A stretch of 64,000 nucleotides of DNA from Phycisphaerae bacterium (GTDB lineage: Bacteria; Planctomycetota; Phycisphaerae; UBA1845; Fen-1342), in contig JANQNU010000013.1 of the NCBI GenBank assembly GCA_028279405.1, forward strand, positions 1 to 64,000, in the 5' to 3' direction. The notes beneath the pieces are model-generated. The model did no database searches and was not told where the DNA came from. It saw only the letters and a list, made by a program, of their open reading frames with translations. Below, in pieces: positions 53,455 to 60,610 of the stretch (positions are counted from its first letter, which is position 1; every line of letters begins with the position of its first letter). A program made the translations under genes and the position numbers.

Positions 53455-53694
53455 TCACTTCTTCGGCGGCTTACCGTGCGCCCGCCAGTTCTTGTCATAT
53501 CGCCCGACTGACCAGACCTTGCCCGATTCATTGTCCAGGACGAACGCACATGAACTGCTGTCGCCAGCCGCCGCAATCTGGTAGCGCGGTTGCCGGGAAT
53601 CGGCACGACCGTTCGCCTGGGTCACTCCGAATGCCGCGGACAGCACAACACCGACACAGGTTCCAAGTCCGATCCACTTCGCTCGGCCGTTCAT
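53455..53694 (-). CDS. Small secreted protein
   Basis: 79 residues. Signal peptide (AKWIGLGTCVGVVLSAAFG) then a compact domain (YQIAAAGDSSSCAFVLDNES, GKVWSVGRYDKNW) reminiscent of short bacterial proteins that carry a single repeat of a beta-propeller-like blade. GGGAGG precedes the ATG. It is on the opposite strand to its neighbours. Function unknown. Confidence 0.6.
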   Translation of the reverse strand: MNGRAKWIGLGTCVGVVLSAAFGVTQANGRADSRQPRYQIAAAGDSSSCAFVLDNESGKVWSVGRYDKNWRAHGKPPKK

Positions 53695-53948
53695 CTGATC
53701 CTCCCTTCGATTGAGTGTTCATGCTCTCTCCACCCCGGGGCCTTCAGCTACGAACATCATACCCTAATCGGCACCGTCGCTTGCCGCCGGAAGGACCGCG
53801 CGGATTAACGTTGCGTCGCCGATAGACACGCGAGATACTACTGTGGCATTCGTGGTCAGTCGGAGTTGGGCCGGCTATTGCTTGTCGCGCTCGATCCCGT
53901 GCCTTGGCCGGCGCGGTGCCGCGCGATCCTGCAGAAAGGCAGGCACCT

Positions 53949-54632
53949 ATGGCGCGATCTCCACACGGTACGTGGATCTGGCCACCACGGCCGTCTTCAA
54001 GTGGGTACGGCAACTTTCTGTACGATGGCGAGGAACAACTCCAACCCGGTGGCCTGCACGGAGAACCGCACTACTTGGTGATTCGGAATCGAAGACGGCG
54101 CCATTATGATCGCCCTCCGCCGCCGAAAACGATCAAACAACGCTTTGGGTCGACCGCGTACTACGTCCCGACCAAGGACGATTACTCGACGATGGCGCGC
54201 TTTTGCCCAGAAGGCGCGCCCGGGAATGTGTCATGGATGCAGGTTCAGCGGGCGCTGTTCGGCGCCGGCCACACCTTAGGTGACTTGAAGCCTCTTACAG
54301 CGCCGTTGTGGGTCGACTTGGTCGCCAAGCTCGATCACTCATCAACGCACGATACACCGGACGCAGAGGTCAAAATGACCGAACGGGCGAGGAAAGCGTT
54401 CAGCCTCTTCCAGCATGCCGAGCGGCAGATTCTGGAAGCCACCAACAGGCAGCCCACCGATGCGGAAGTGCATCAGTACCTTTGGAAGCGTGGTGAAACT
54501 CAACTCTCTTGCGCCACTTTCACGCGTTACGTTAGGTACGCACGTCGTGTGCTGCGCCTGCAAAGACGCACTTCGCGGGCCAACCGTGCGCTGGAGGGTC
54601 GTAGCATCGTCGAACACGAACAGATCGAGTAG
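53949..54632 (+). CDS. Hypothetical element protein, possible sigma/HTH-like C-terminus
   Basis: 227 residues from ATG 53949, chosen for the AAAGGCAGG ahead. The first half is Arg/Tyr/Pro-rich with no recognised domain (YYVPTKDDYSTMARFCPEGA). The second half is helical (RARKAFSLFQHAERQILEAT, PTDAEVHQYLWKRGETQLSC, ATFTRYVRYARRVLRL) with a pattern like a DNA-binding winged or recognition helix. It lies upstream of the AlpA-like gene in the presumed element core. Function unknown. Confidence 0.5.
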   Translation: MARSPHGTWIWPPRPSSSGYGNFLYDGEEQLQPGGLHGEPHYLVIRNRRRRHYDRPPPPKTIKQRFGSTAYYVPTKDDYSTMARFCPEGAPGNVSWMQVQRALFGAGHTLGDLKPLTAPLWVDLVAKLDHSSTHDTPDAEVKMTERARKAFSLFQHAERQILEATNRQPTDAEVHQYLWKRGETQLSCATFTRYVRYARRVLRLQRRTSRANRALEGRSIVEHEQIE

Positions 54633-54818
54633 TACTGGCGAGCGCGGACGAAATCGGATGTTCCGCGCACTTTTTTCCCCCCTTGAAACCGCGTTCTCGA
54701 CGCACCAGAGCACATCCGCGCGGACGTCCGCGCATCCGGTTTGTGGTTCATAGCAGGCGTGCAGAGTCCGACGGAGTGATCCGCGGGCACGTCTGAACCA
54801 ACAAGCTGGAGTTCACGG

Positions 54819-55049
54819 ATGAACCCGAACGAACCCACCCATGGGGCGCAACCCGCTCTACTCGACGTCCAAGCTGTTGCGGCGCTACTGGGATGCTCGA
54901 CCCGCACGATCTACCGACTCACCGATGCTGACAGGATGCCGCGGCCTGTTCGACTCGGCACACTCGTCCGCTGGAATCGCGATGAGCTGCTCAACTGGAT
55001 CGCAAGCGGATGTACGCCACGGGAAAGCAGTAATGGGGGTGTGTCGTGA
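54819..55049 (+). CDS. AlpA/excisionase-like helix-turn-helix protein
   Basis: 76 residues. The MerR/AlpA-type HTH fills the middle (LLDVQAVAALLGCSTRTIYR, then LTDADRMPRPVRLGTLVRWN). In this family, that pattern (HTH, then W-x-R/K wing) marks excisionases and element regulators. GGAG is nine bases ahead of the ATG. It sits at the start of a replication/integration module, so it probably controls excision or the module promoter. Confidence 0.8.
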   Translation: MNPNEPTHGAQPALLDVQAVAALLGCSTRTIYRLTDADRMPRPVRLGTLVRWNRDELLNWIASGCTPRESSNGGVS

Positions 55050-55163
55050 TGGATTCCTACCGTAGGAATCACCGCGAACTTCCGATCGGCACGCGCTTGT
55101 CGACCGCCGCTGGTATGCACGCCGCGGATTCGCCGCATAGTGACCGCTTCGAGAGAGCCGCCA

Positions 55164-56003
55164 ATGGCCGGTAGCTGGATCCTCATGCGCTCCGCGCTGC
55201 CAGACGATCTGCGGGTCCACGCGCTCTCTGAGCTGACCGAGCTGCCCCCGGACGCCGTCGTGGGCAAGCTGCTGCGCTTCTGGGCGTGGGCCAACGAGAA
55301 CACGCGCGACGGCGTCCTGCGGCGGGCGACCGACAAATTGGTCGACGATCAGGTCGGACATCCGGGCTTTGCGAGTGCGCTGCGAACCGTGGAATGGCTC
55401 GACGATGACGGCGATGGCTCGTTGCTGATCCCGGATTTCGACGTGTACAACTCGAAGTCGGCTAAGAATCGCGCCCGACACACACGGATTGTCGGCGAGC
55501 AGCGCACCAACCAACGACGAGGCAGCACGGACGATCAAGTCAGCCAAGCCGCGCGCACGACACGTGCGCCCGAGTGCGCACAACCTGTGCGCGCCGATTG
55601 CGCACCCAAAGAAAGAAATAAAGAAAGAGAGAAAGAAACAAAGAAAGACGAAGATAGGGCTTCCGCCCGTCCGCCGCTGCTGCCGCGAATCTCCTGGAAT
55701 CCAGACGACGGCTGGTCGGGAATCACGACCGAACACCGCACGCAATGGTCGCGGCTCTATCCACTCGTCCCCATCGACCGGTTCCTGGCAACGATGGACG
55801 GCTGGTGCCGCGACAACCCGAACAAACGGCCCCGGACGAAGTTCAACGCTGCATTGACCCGCTGGCTCGGTCGCGAGCAAGCGCAACTCGAAATGAACGC
55901 AAAGGATGGATCCAATGACGACGCGAAAGGAACATCGCGAACCCGCGGACACCGCGGCATCGACGAAAGCATCCCGATCCGGCGCCGAATCGGCGAGCCT
56001 TGA
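55164..56003 (+). CDS. Phage-type replication initiation/organiser-like protein
   Basis: 279 residues. N-terminal region about 5-90 (LPDDLRVHALSELTELPPDA, VGKLLRFWAWANENTRDGVL) resembles the N-domain of phage replisome-organiser proteins. A charged Lys/Glu linker (KERNKEREKETKKDEDR) leads to a C-terminal helical domain (HRTQWSRLYPLVPIDRFLAT, RPRTKFNAALTRWLGREQAQ) like DnaB/DnaD-loading modules. The ATG at 55164 is preferred over GTG 55140. The end overlaps the DnaC-like ATPase start, so the two are probably partners in loading helicase on element DNA. Confidence 0.6.
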   Translation: MAGSWILMRSALPDDLRVHALSELTELPPDAVVGKLLRFWAWANENTRDGVLRRATDKLVDDQVGHPGFASALRTVEWLDDDGDGSLLIPDFDVYNSKSAKNRARHTRIVGEQRTNQRRGSTDDQVSQAARTTRAPECAQPVRADCAPKERNKEREKETKKDEDRASARPPLLPRISWNPDDGWSGITTEHRTQWSRLYPLVPIDRFLATMDGWCRDNPNKRPRTKFNAALTRWLGREQAQLEMNAKDGSNDDAKGTSRTRGHRGIDESIPIRRRIGEP

Positions 56004-56676
56004 GTCTCGGGCGATGGTCGCACGCGCCTTATCGAGCGGCGAGTCATACAAGTGCAAACGCTGCAACGAGCAGGTCTATGGCGCTCCCGGCGACCATTCT
56101 CTGTGCGCGGACTGTGAGGACACGTGGAGAGCCACCCAACGGCGATTCGAGGCGGCGCACCTACCCCGGCTGCACTCCGGTCGTTCGAGCTGGGACACCC
56201 TTCTAGCAAACCCGCCATACACGCCGATGGACGCCTACCGTGCCGCGGTCCGCGAGTTTGCGGCCAGTCAACACGCCTTCGTGGCAATCATCGGCCGACG
56301 CGGTACCGGCAAGACGCAGATCGCAACAACGGCAATCTCCGAACGCATCCGCAAGGGCCGCTGGGGACGCTACACGACCGCAATCAACCTGATGGGCGAC
56401 TTCATTAATCGCCCGACCGAAGACAACGCGTGGCGGGCCGAATGGAGTTCTTATCCGTACCTCGTGATCGACGAGCTGCATCAGACGCTCCGGACCGAGG
56501 CGCAGCGCACCCAATTCGAATCGCTGATGGATGAACGATACATGGCAACGCGCGTGACCGTGCTGATCGCAAACGAGGACCTCAAGGGCTTTCAAGAGCT
56601 GGTCGGCCCATCCGTTTGTCGGCGAATCGACGAGGCGGGCGCAATCCTGGAATGTAACTGGACGCCGATACGGTGA
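55915..56676 (+). CDS. DnaC/IstB-like ATP-binding helicase-loader protein with zinc finger
   Basis: 253 residues from ATG 55915. A four-Cys zinc finger (YKCKRCNEQVYG, HSLCADC) precedes an AAA+ ATPase: Walker A GRRGTGKTQIA and Walker B YLVIDELHQ, then a sensor region (VTVLIANEDLKGFQELVGPS). This is the layout of DnaC-like loaders encoded by phages and integrative elements. It overlaps the replication protein by about 90 bases and lies 115 bases upstream of the truncated integrase. Confidence 0.75.
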   Translation: MTTRKEHREPADTAASTKASRSGAESASLESRAMVARALSSGESYKCKRCNEQVYGAPGDHSLCADCEDTWRATQRRFEAAHLPRLHSGRSSWDTLLANPPYTPMDAYRAAVREFAASQHAFVAIIGRRGTGKTQIATTAISERIRKGRWGRYTTAINLMGDFINRPTEDNAWRAEWSSYPYLVIDELHQTLRTEAQRTQFESLMDERYMATRVTVLIANEDLKGFQELVGPSVCRRIDEAGAILECNWTPIR

Positions 56677-56791
56677 GGCACGATCAAGTGCGAAACGCCT
56701 CAAACCACTGACGGCTCGACGAAACGAGCGACTTTCTAATGGGCTCAGCACCCGAGTCGGGGTATCCTTCCACGAGAACGGAGGGCAATTC

Positions 56792-57280
56792 ATGGCATCG
56801 CTAGTCACCTACGGGTCGGGGCTTCGGCGGATTGATTTCAATCTGGAGCGGAACGGTCGGCGACGGTCGATTCGGCTCGGACGCGTGAATGCCAAGGCGG
56901 CACAGAGCATCAAAGCGCGCGTCGAAGCGATCATCGCCGACAAGCTCGCCAATCGACCGCACGATCAGGAGACCGCTACCTGGCTCGGTCAACTCGACGA
57001 GGCGATGCGCGCCAAGCTTCGGTCCGCCGGACTCGTGTCAGGCACCGGACGCTCCGATGCCACCCTTGGCAACTTTCTACGCCGATACTTCAACGGGCTT
57101 GCGGTCAAGGACTCGACGCGGGCCGCATACGGGCACACTCGCCGAAACCTCGAAGAGTTCTTCGGGCGACACCAACCACTCCGCACGATCGCGCCCGCGG
57201 ACGCCAACGAGTGGCGTGTCTGGCTGGTGGACGATCAACGACTTTCAAAAGCCACCGTCGGCCGGCGTGTCGGCTGCGCC
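56792..57280 (+). pseudogene. Truncated tyrosine integrase (N-terminal part only)
   Basis: From ATG 56792 (GGAGGG ahead) to about 57280 the product is nearly identical to residues 1-163 of the integrase at 58907, ending at KATVGRRVGCA. The frame then runs into antisense fba sequence and stops at 57385. The catalytic domain (R, H-x-x-R, Y) is missing, so it cannot recombine DNA. The break point is the 3' end of the fba gene on the other strand, which marks a deletion or recombination junction. Confidence 0.85.
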
Positions 57281-58365
57281 GCGCGCTGTCCGAGCGTGTT
57301 GATGTTCTGCAGGTCCTCGAATGCCGCGACCAGGCGCGCTTTGAAGGACTCCTCGCCCTTGCGCAGCCAATTGCGCGGATCGTAGTAGCCTTTGTTCGGC
57401 TGGTCGGGCCCCTCGGGGTTGCCGAGTTGGGAGTCCAGGTACGCCTGCTTTTCCTGATAGAACAGCCGTACACCGTCCCACAGCGCCCATTGCAGGTCTG
57501 TGTCAATGTTGAACTTGACGACCCCGTAGGAGATCGCTTCACGGATTTCCTCCAGCGTGGAGCCGGATCCGCCGTGAAACACGAAGCAGATCGGATTCTC
57601 TCCGGTCCCGAACTTCTTTTGCACATAGACCTGCGAATCGCGCAGAATCTTGGGTTGCAGCGAGACATTGCCCGGCTTGTATACGCCGTGGACGTTTCCG
57701 AACGAGGCTGCGATCGTGAAACAATCGCTCACCTTGATCAACTCCCCATAGGCGTACGCCACATCCTCGGGCCGTGTATAGAGGTGGGCCGGATCGACGT
57801 TCGAGTGATCAACCCCATCTTCCTCGCCGCCGGTTACGCCCAGCTCAAACTCCAGCGTCATGCCGAGCCTGCTGGTGCGCTCCAGGTAGCGCTTCACCGT
57901 TTCAATGTTCTCCTGCAAAGCGTCCGTCGACAGATCCACCATGTGCGAACTGAACAGGGGCCGCCCGTGCACCCGGTAGAACTCCTCGCCGAAGTCGAGC
58001 AGGCCGTCCAGCCAGGGCAGGAGCTTCCGCGCGCAGTGATCTGTGTGCAGGATCACCCGGGCCCCATACGCCGCCGCCAAGCGATGCACGTGCTCGGCGC
58101 CGGCGATCGCGCCCGCGATCGCCGCTTGTTGGCCGGCGTTGTCCAACCCCTTGCCAGCGAAGAACGCCGCCCCGCCATTTGAGAACTGAAGGAAGACGGG
58201 CGAGTTGACTTCCCGTGCCGTCTCCAACACGGCGTTCACCGTGTTCGATCCCGTGCAGTTGACCGCCGGCAGCGCGAACGAGCGCTGCTTGGCCAGGGTC
58301 AAAAGAGCCCGTACGTCATCGCCGACGAGCACGCCGGGCGGAAACCGGTTGGCTGTGTTGGTCAT
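57235..58365 (-). CDS. fbaA: Class II fructose-1,6-bisphosphate aldolase, C-terminus altered by integrase sequence
   Basis: 376 residues. Class IIA aldolase with zinc/catalytic residues in HTDHCARKLLPW (Asp-x-His), FGNVHGVYKPG and FVFHGGSGSTLEE; GVDHSNVDPAHLYTRPEDVA is typical. It splits fructose-1,6-bisphosphate into dihydroxyacetone phosphate and glyceraldehyde 3-phosphate. The family normally ends near FEDLQNINTL. Here an extra 18 residues or so (from GQRAAQPTRRPTVAF) are encoded antisense to the truncated integrase. The core is intact, so activity is plausible. A housekeeping gene inside an element zone is unexpected. Confidence 0.92.
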   Translation of the reverse strand: MTNTANRFPPGVLVGDDVRALLTLAKQRSFALPAVNCTGSNTVNAVLETAREVNSPVFLQFSNGGAAFFAGKGLDNAGQQAAIAGAIAGAEHVHRLAAAYGARVILHTDHCARKLLPWLDGLLDFGEEFYRVHGRPLFSSHMVDLSTDALQENIETVKRYLERTSRLGMTLEFELGVTGGEEDGVDHSNVDPAHLYTRPEDVAYAYGELIKVSDCFTIAASFGNVHGVYKPGNVSLQPKILRDSQVYVQKKFGTGENPICFVFHGGSGSTLEEIREAISYGVVKFNIDTDLQWALWDGVRLFYQEKQAYLDSQLGNPEGPDQPNKGYYDPRNWLRKGEESFKARLVAAFEDLQNINTLGQRAAQPTRRPTVAFESR

Positions 58366-58906
58366 AGTGCGTCTCCTCTGAATGGGCCCAATGGGATCCT
58401 AGCCCCGGTAGACACCGCCAAGCAAGTCCAAGTCCCGCCGTCCTGCTCGTGTGGCGCCGTGGCATCGATTCCGAAGCGGCCAGTGGAGTTGAACGGCGGT
58501 TGCAGCGCCGCGAGGTCCGTGCCGTAACGCGCGAAAGCCGACCGCATCAAGTGGCGAACGGCGCAGCGTGCAAAGGCAAGACTCGACGCGAGCTCATCGC
58601 GGGTCGGCGAACACTGGGTATGGGCGCTGCCCACATGCAGTGAGGACGCGCCAACGGGGTCTACGTCAGGGGCAGACGACGACTGCCAGGAGCGTCAAGA
58701 ATGCCAAGAGCGCCAACAGCGCCAAACTCCGGAGCTTGGCATCCTTGGCGGCCTTGGCGGGGATGAGCCTCGACGCGAGAAAGACGGTCCGGCAGGCACC
58801 GGCACATCAGAGGCTACAGAAATTGGCGCGGATCGTCCCACGAACACGGACGACACGATATCCTAGAAACTTCAATCGCGCACAACGCGCACACAAGGGG
58901 CAGTTC
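58366..58906. other. Gene-free stretch between fba and the intact integrase
   Basis: About 540 bases with no convincing gene. It contains a periodic GCCAA palindrome (58701-58760, separate entry). Promoters for the divergent fba and integrase genes should be here, but none is clear. Confidence 0.5.
58701..58760. repeat. Periodic GCCAA inverted repeat
   Basis: Three GCCAA units at about 10-base spacing (58703, 58712, 58721) face three TTGGC units (58736 onward). The halves meet at CTCC/GGAG (58727-58734). 21 of 30 positions pair. Probably an interspersed palindromic element or a terminator-like structure. Confidence 0.5.
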
Positions 58907-60349
58907 ATGGCTTCGCTTGTCACCTACGGGACGGGGCTTCGGCGGATTGACTTCAATCTGGAACGGAACGGTCGACGACGGTCGATCCGGCTCGGACGGG
59001 TGAACGCCAAGGCGGCACAGAGCATCAAAGCTCGCGTTGAGGCGATCATCGCCGACAAGCTCGCCAATCGACCGCACGATCAGGAGACCGCTACCTGGCT
59101 CGGCCAACTCGACGAGGCGCTGCGCGCGAAGCTCCGATCGGTCGGCCTCGTGTCAGGCGCAGGGCGCTCCGATGCCACGCTTGGCAACTTCCTACGTCGA
59201 TACTTCAACGGACTCGCCGTTAAAGACTCGACGCGGACCGCGTACGGTCACACTCGCCGAAACCTCGAAGAGTTCTTCGGGCAGCGACGACTACTCCGCA
59301 CGATTGCCCCCGCGGACGCCGACGAGTGGCGTGTTTGGCTGGTAGACGATCAACAACTCTCGAAAGCCACCGTCGGTCGGCGCGTCGGCTGCGCCCGCTC
59401 CATCTGGCGAACCGCGATTCGCTGGAAGCTCGCCGCCGAAAATCCGTTCGATGGCGTCAAAGGCGGGCAGCAGGCCAACGATGAGCGAAAGCAGTTCATT
59501 CCGCCCGAGACCGCTGAACGGCTACTCGAAGCCGCTCCGGATGCGGAATGGCGCGCGATCATCGCACTCTCGCGTTACGGCGGGCTGCGGACACCAAGCG
59601 AACCGTTCGCATTGCGGTGGTCAGACATTGACTGGGATCGAGGAACGGTCCGCGTCACTTGCCCGAAGCAGGCGCATAACGAACGGTACGCATCGCGACA
59701 GATTCCGCTATTCCCCGAGCTACGCTGCGTGTTGCTCGACCTTTTCGAGCAGGCGCCGGACGGCAGCGAGTACGTGATCGATCGACTGCGGCAAGGAGCG
59801 TCGAACCTGCGAACCCACTTCGAGCGGATTATCCGACGTGCCGGACTGGAGCCGTGGCCTCGGCTTTTCCACAACCTGCGTGCCAGCCGACAGAGCGAGC
59901 TGATGGAAGACTTTGCGCTCCCGACGGTCTGCGAATGGCTCGGCAACTCGCCGGTGATCGCGGCCCGGCACTACGTCACGAGCATTGATCTCGATTCGGA
60001 CCTTCGGCGGGCGGCGGGAATGGATCGAGTGGGCGCCACAGCGAGCGATAACGGTATGTCTCACCAAAACGGCTTCCCAATTCAGGACGCTCATAACACT
60101 GGCGGACTAGCCGCCAGTGCCATCCAACCGAATAGAAGCGCCCACACTTCCAACCAGGCGCAGCAACCTTCGCGCGAGGCGCAGCAAAATGCGCAGCAGT
60201 CCACAGCCGTCAGGGGTGTTCAGGCGTTGACGGGAGATTCGGCGTGGAGCGCGCAAGTCGATGGTGTGTCAGAAGTTGACGACGTTCGGCAATTGGTGGC
60301 GATAACCGGCAGGGGGGATGAATGGGCGATACTGGACTCGAACCAGTGA
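58907..60349 (+). CDS. Tyrosine recombinase/integrase, intact
   Basis: 480 residues. N-terminal arm-binding and core-binding regions (about 1-185) share near identity with the truncated copy. The catalytic domain (about 195-370) has the Arg in YGGLRTPSE (about 223-230), H-x-x-R in FHNLRASRQSEL (about 320-324), LGNSPVIAARHY and nucleophile Tyr (about 355). A Gln/Ala-rich linker follows (QAQQPSREAQQNAQQS). The final EWAILDSNQ lies antisense in the tRNA-Val gene. ATG 58907 has AAGGGG ahead; the longer frame upstream is not protein-like. It should integrate its element at the tRNA. Confidence 0.9.
   Translation: MASLVTYGTGLRRIDFNLERNGRRRSIRLGRVNAKAAQSIKARVEAIIADKLANRPHDQETATWLGQLDEALRAKLRSVGLVSGAGRSDATLGNFLRRYFNGLAVKDSTRTAYGHTRRNLEEFFGQRRLLRTIAPADADEWRVWLVDDQQLSKATVGRRVGCARSIWRTAIRWKLAAENPFDGVKGGQQANDERKQFIPPETAERLLEAAPDAEWRAIIALSRYGGLRTPSEPFALRWSDIDWDRGTVRVTCPKQAHNERYASRQIPLFPELRCVLLDLFEQAPDGSEYVIDRLRQGASNLRTHFERIIRRAGLEPWPRLFHNLRASRQSELMEDFALPTVCEWLGNSPVIAARHYVTSIDLDSDLRRAAGMDRVGATASDNGMSHQNGFPIQDAHNTGGLAASAIQPNRSAHTSNQAQQPSREAQQNAQQSTAVRGVQALTGDSAWSAQVDGVSEVDDVRQLVAITGRGDEWAILDSNQ
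60299..60343. repeat. Right copy of the 45-bp att-like direct repeat
   Basis: Covers the end of the integrase coding region and the first 21 bases (3' end) of the minus-strand tRNA-Val gene. Partner of 45195-45239. Confidence 0.8.
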
Positions 60350-60396
60350 CCTCGTGGATGTCGACCACGCGCTCTAGCCAACTGAGCTAATCGCCC
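60323..60396 (-). tRNA. tRNA-Val (anticodon GAC)
   Basis: 74 bases, folding on the minus strand as a full cloverleaf: acceptor GGGCGAT/ATCGCCC, D stem GCTC/GAGC, anticodon stem CGTGG/CCACG around loop TCGACAT (anticodon GAC), T stem ACTGG/CCAGT with TTCGAGT loop, discriminator A. CCA is not encoded. Position 33 is C rather than the nearly universal U. Its 3' end is the integrase target, and the integrase stop codon lies inside it in antisense. Confidence 0.9.
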
Positions 60397-60610
60397 GTTT
60401 TTTCCAGCTCTGAACGCGACACGCAGATCATGTCGGTGGAGCGAGCCGATAATGCTCGGCAAAAATATCCGGTCTGTCAAGAGGCTCCTTGCTTCCCGAC
60501 TTACCCATTTTGAATAGTTGATGGTGAGCGACTGCATACTGGACGCAGGAAGCGCTTATCAGAACCGCGCCGCTCGCTGGGTGAAGGAAGTTTGTCTGGA
60601 GGCTGTAACC

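Larger units (their letters stand above)
45195..60343. mobile_element. Integrative-element accretion zone at tRNA-Val
   Basis: About 15.1 kb bounded by 45-bp direct repeats. The right one is in the tRNA-Val gene and the end of an intact tyrosine integrase. Inside lie a cargo operon, phage-like genes, an excisionase/replication/ATPase module, a truncated integrase copy and an fba gene. The left repeat is itself preceded by an older integrase tail, and a broken integrase sits in the middle, so this is better read as several successive insertions than as one clean element. Confidence 0.65.

Noticed and set aside
53035-56676. A complete prophage
   Set aside because: No capsid, portal, large terminase, tail or lysis genes; only small DNA-binding, replication and integration genes.
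57281-57385. C-terminal part of the truncated integrase frame
   Set aside because: This stretch is antisense to the aldolase 3' end and shares nothing with the intact integrase.
45195-60343. A single, clean integrative element
   Set aside because: The older integrase tail at the left repeat, the truncated integrase in the middle and the fba gene point to several events and rearrangement.
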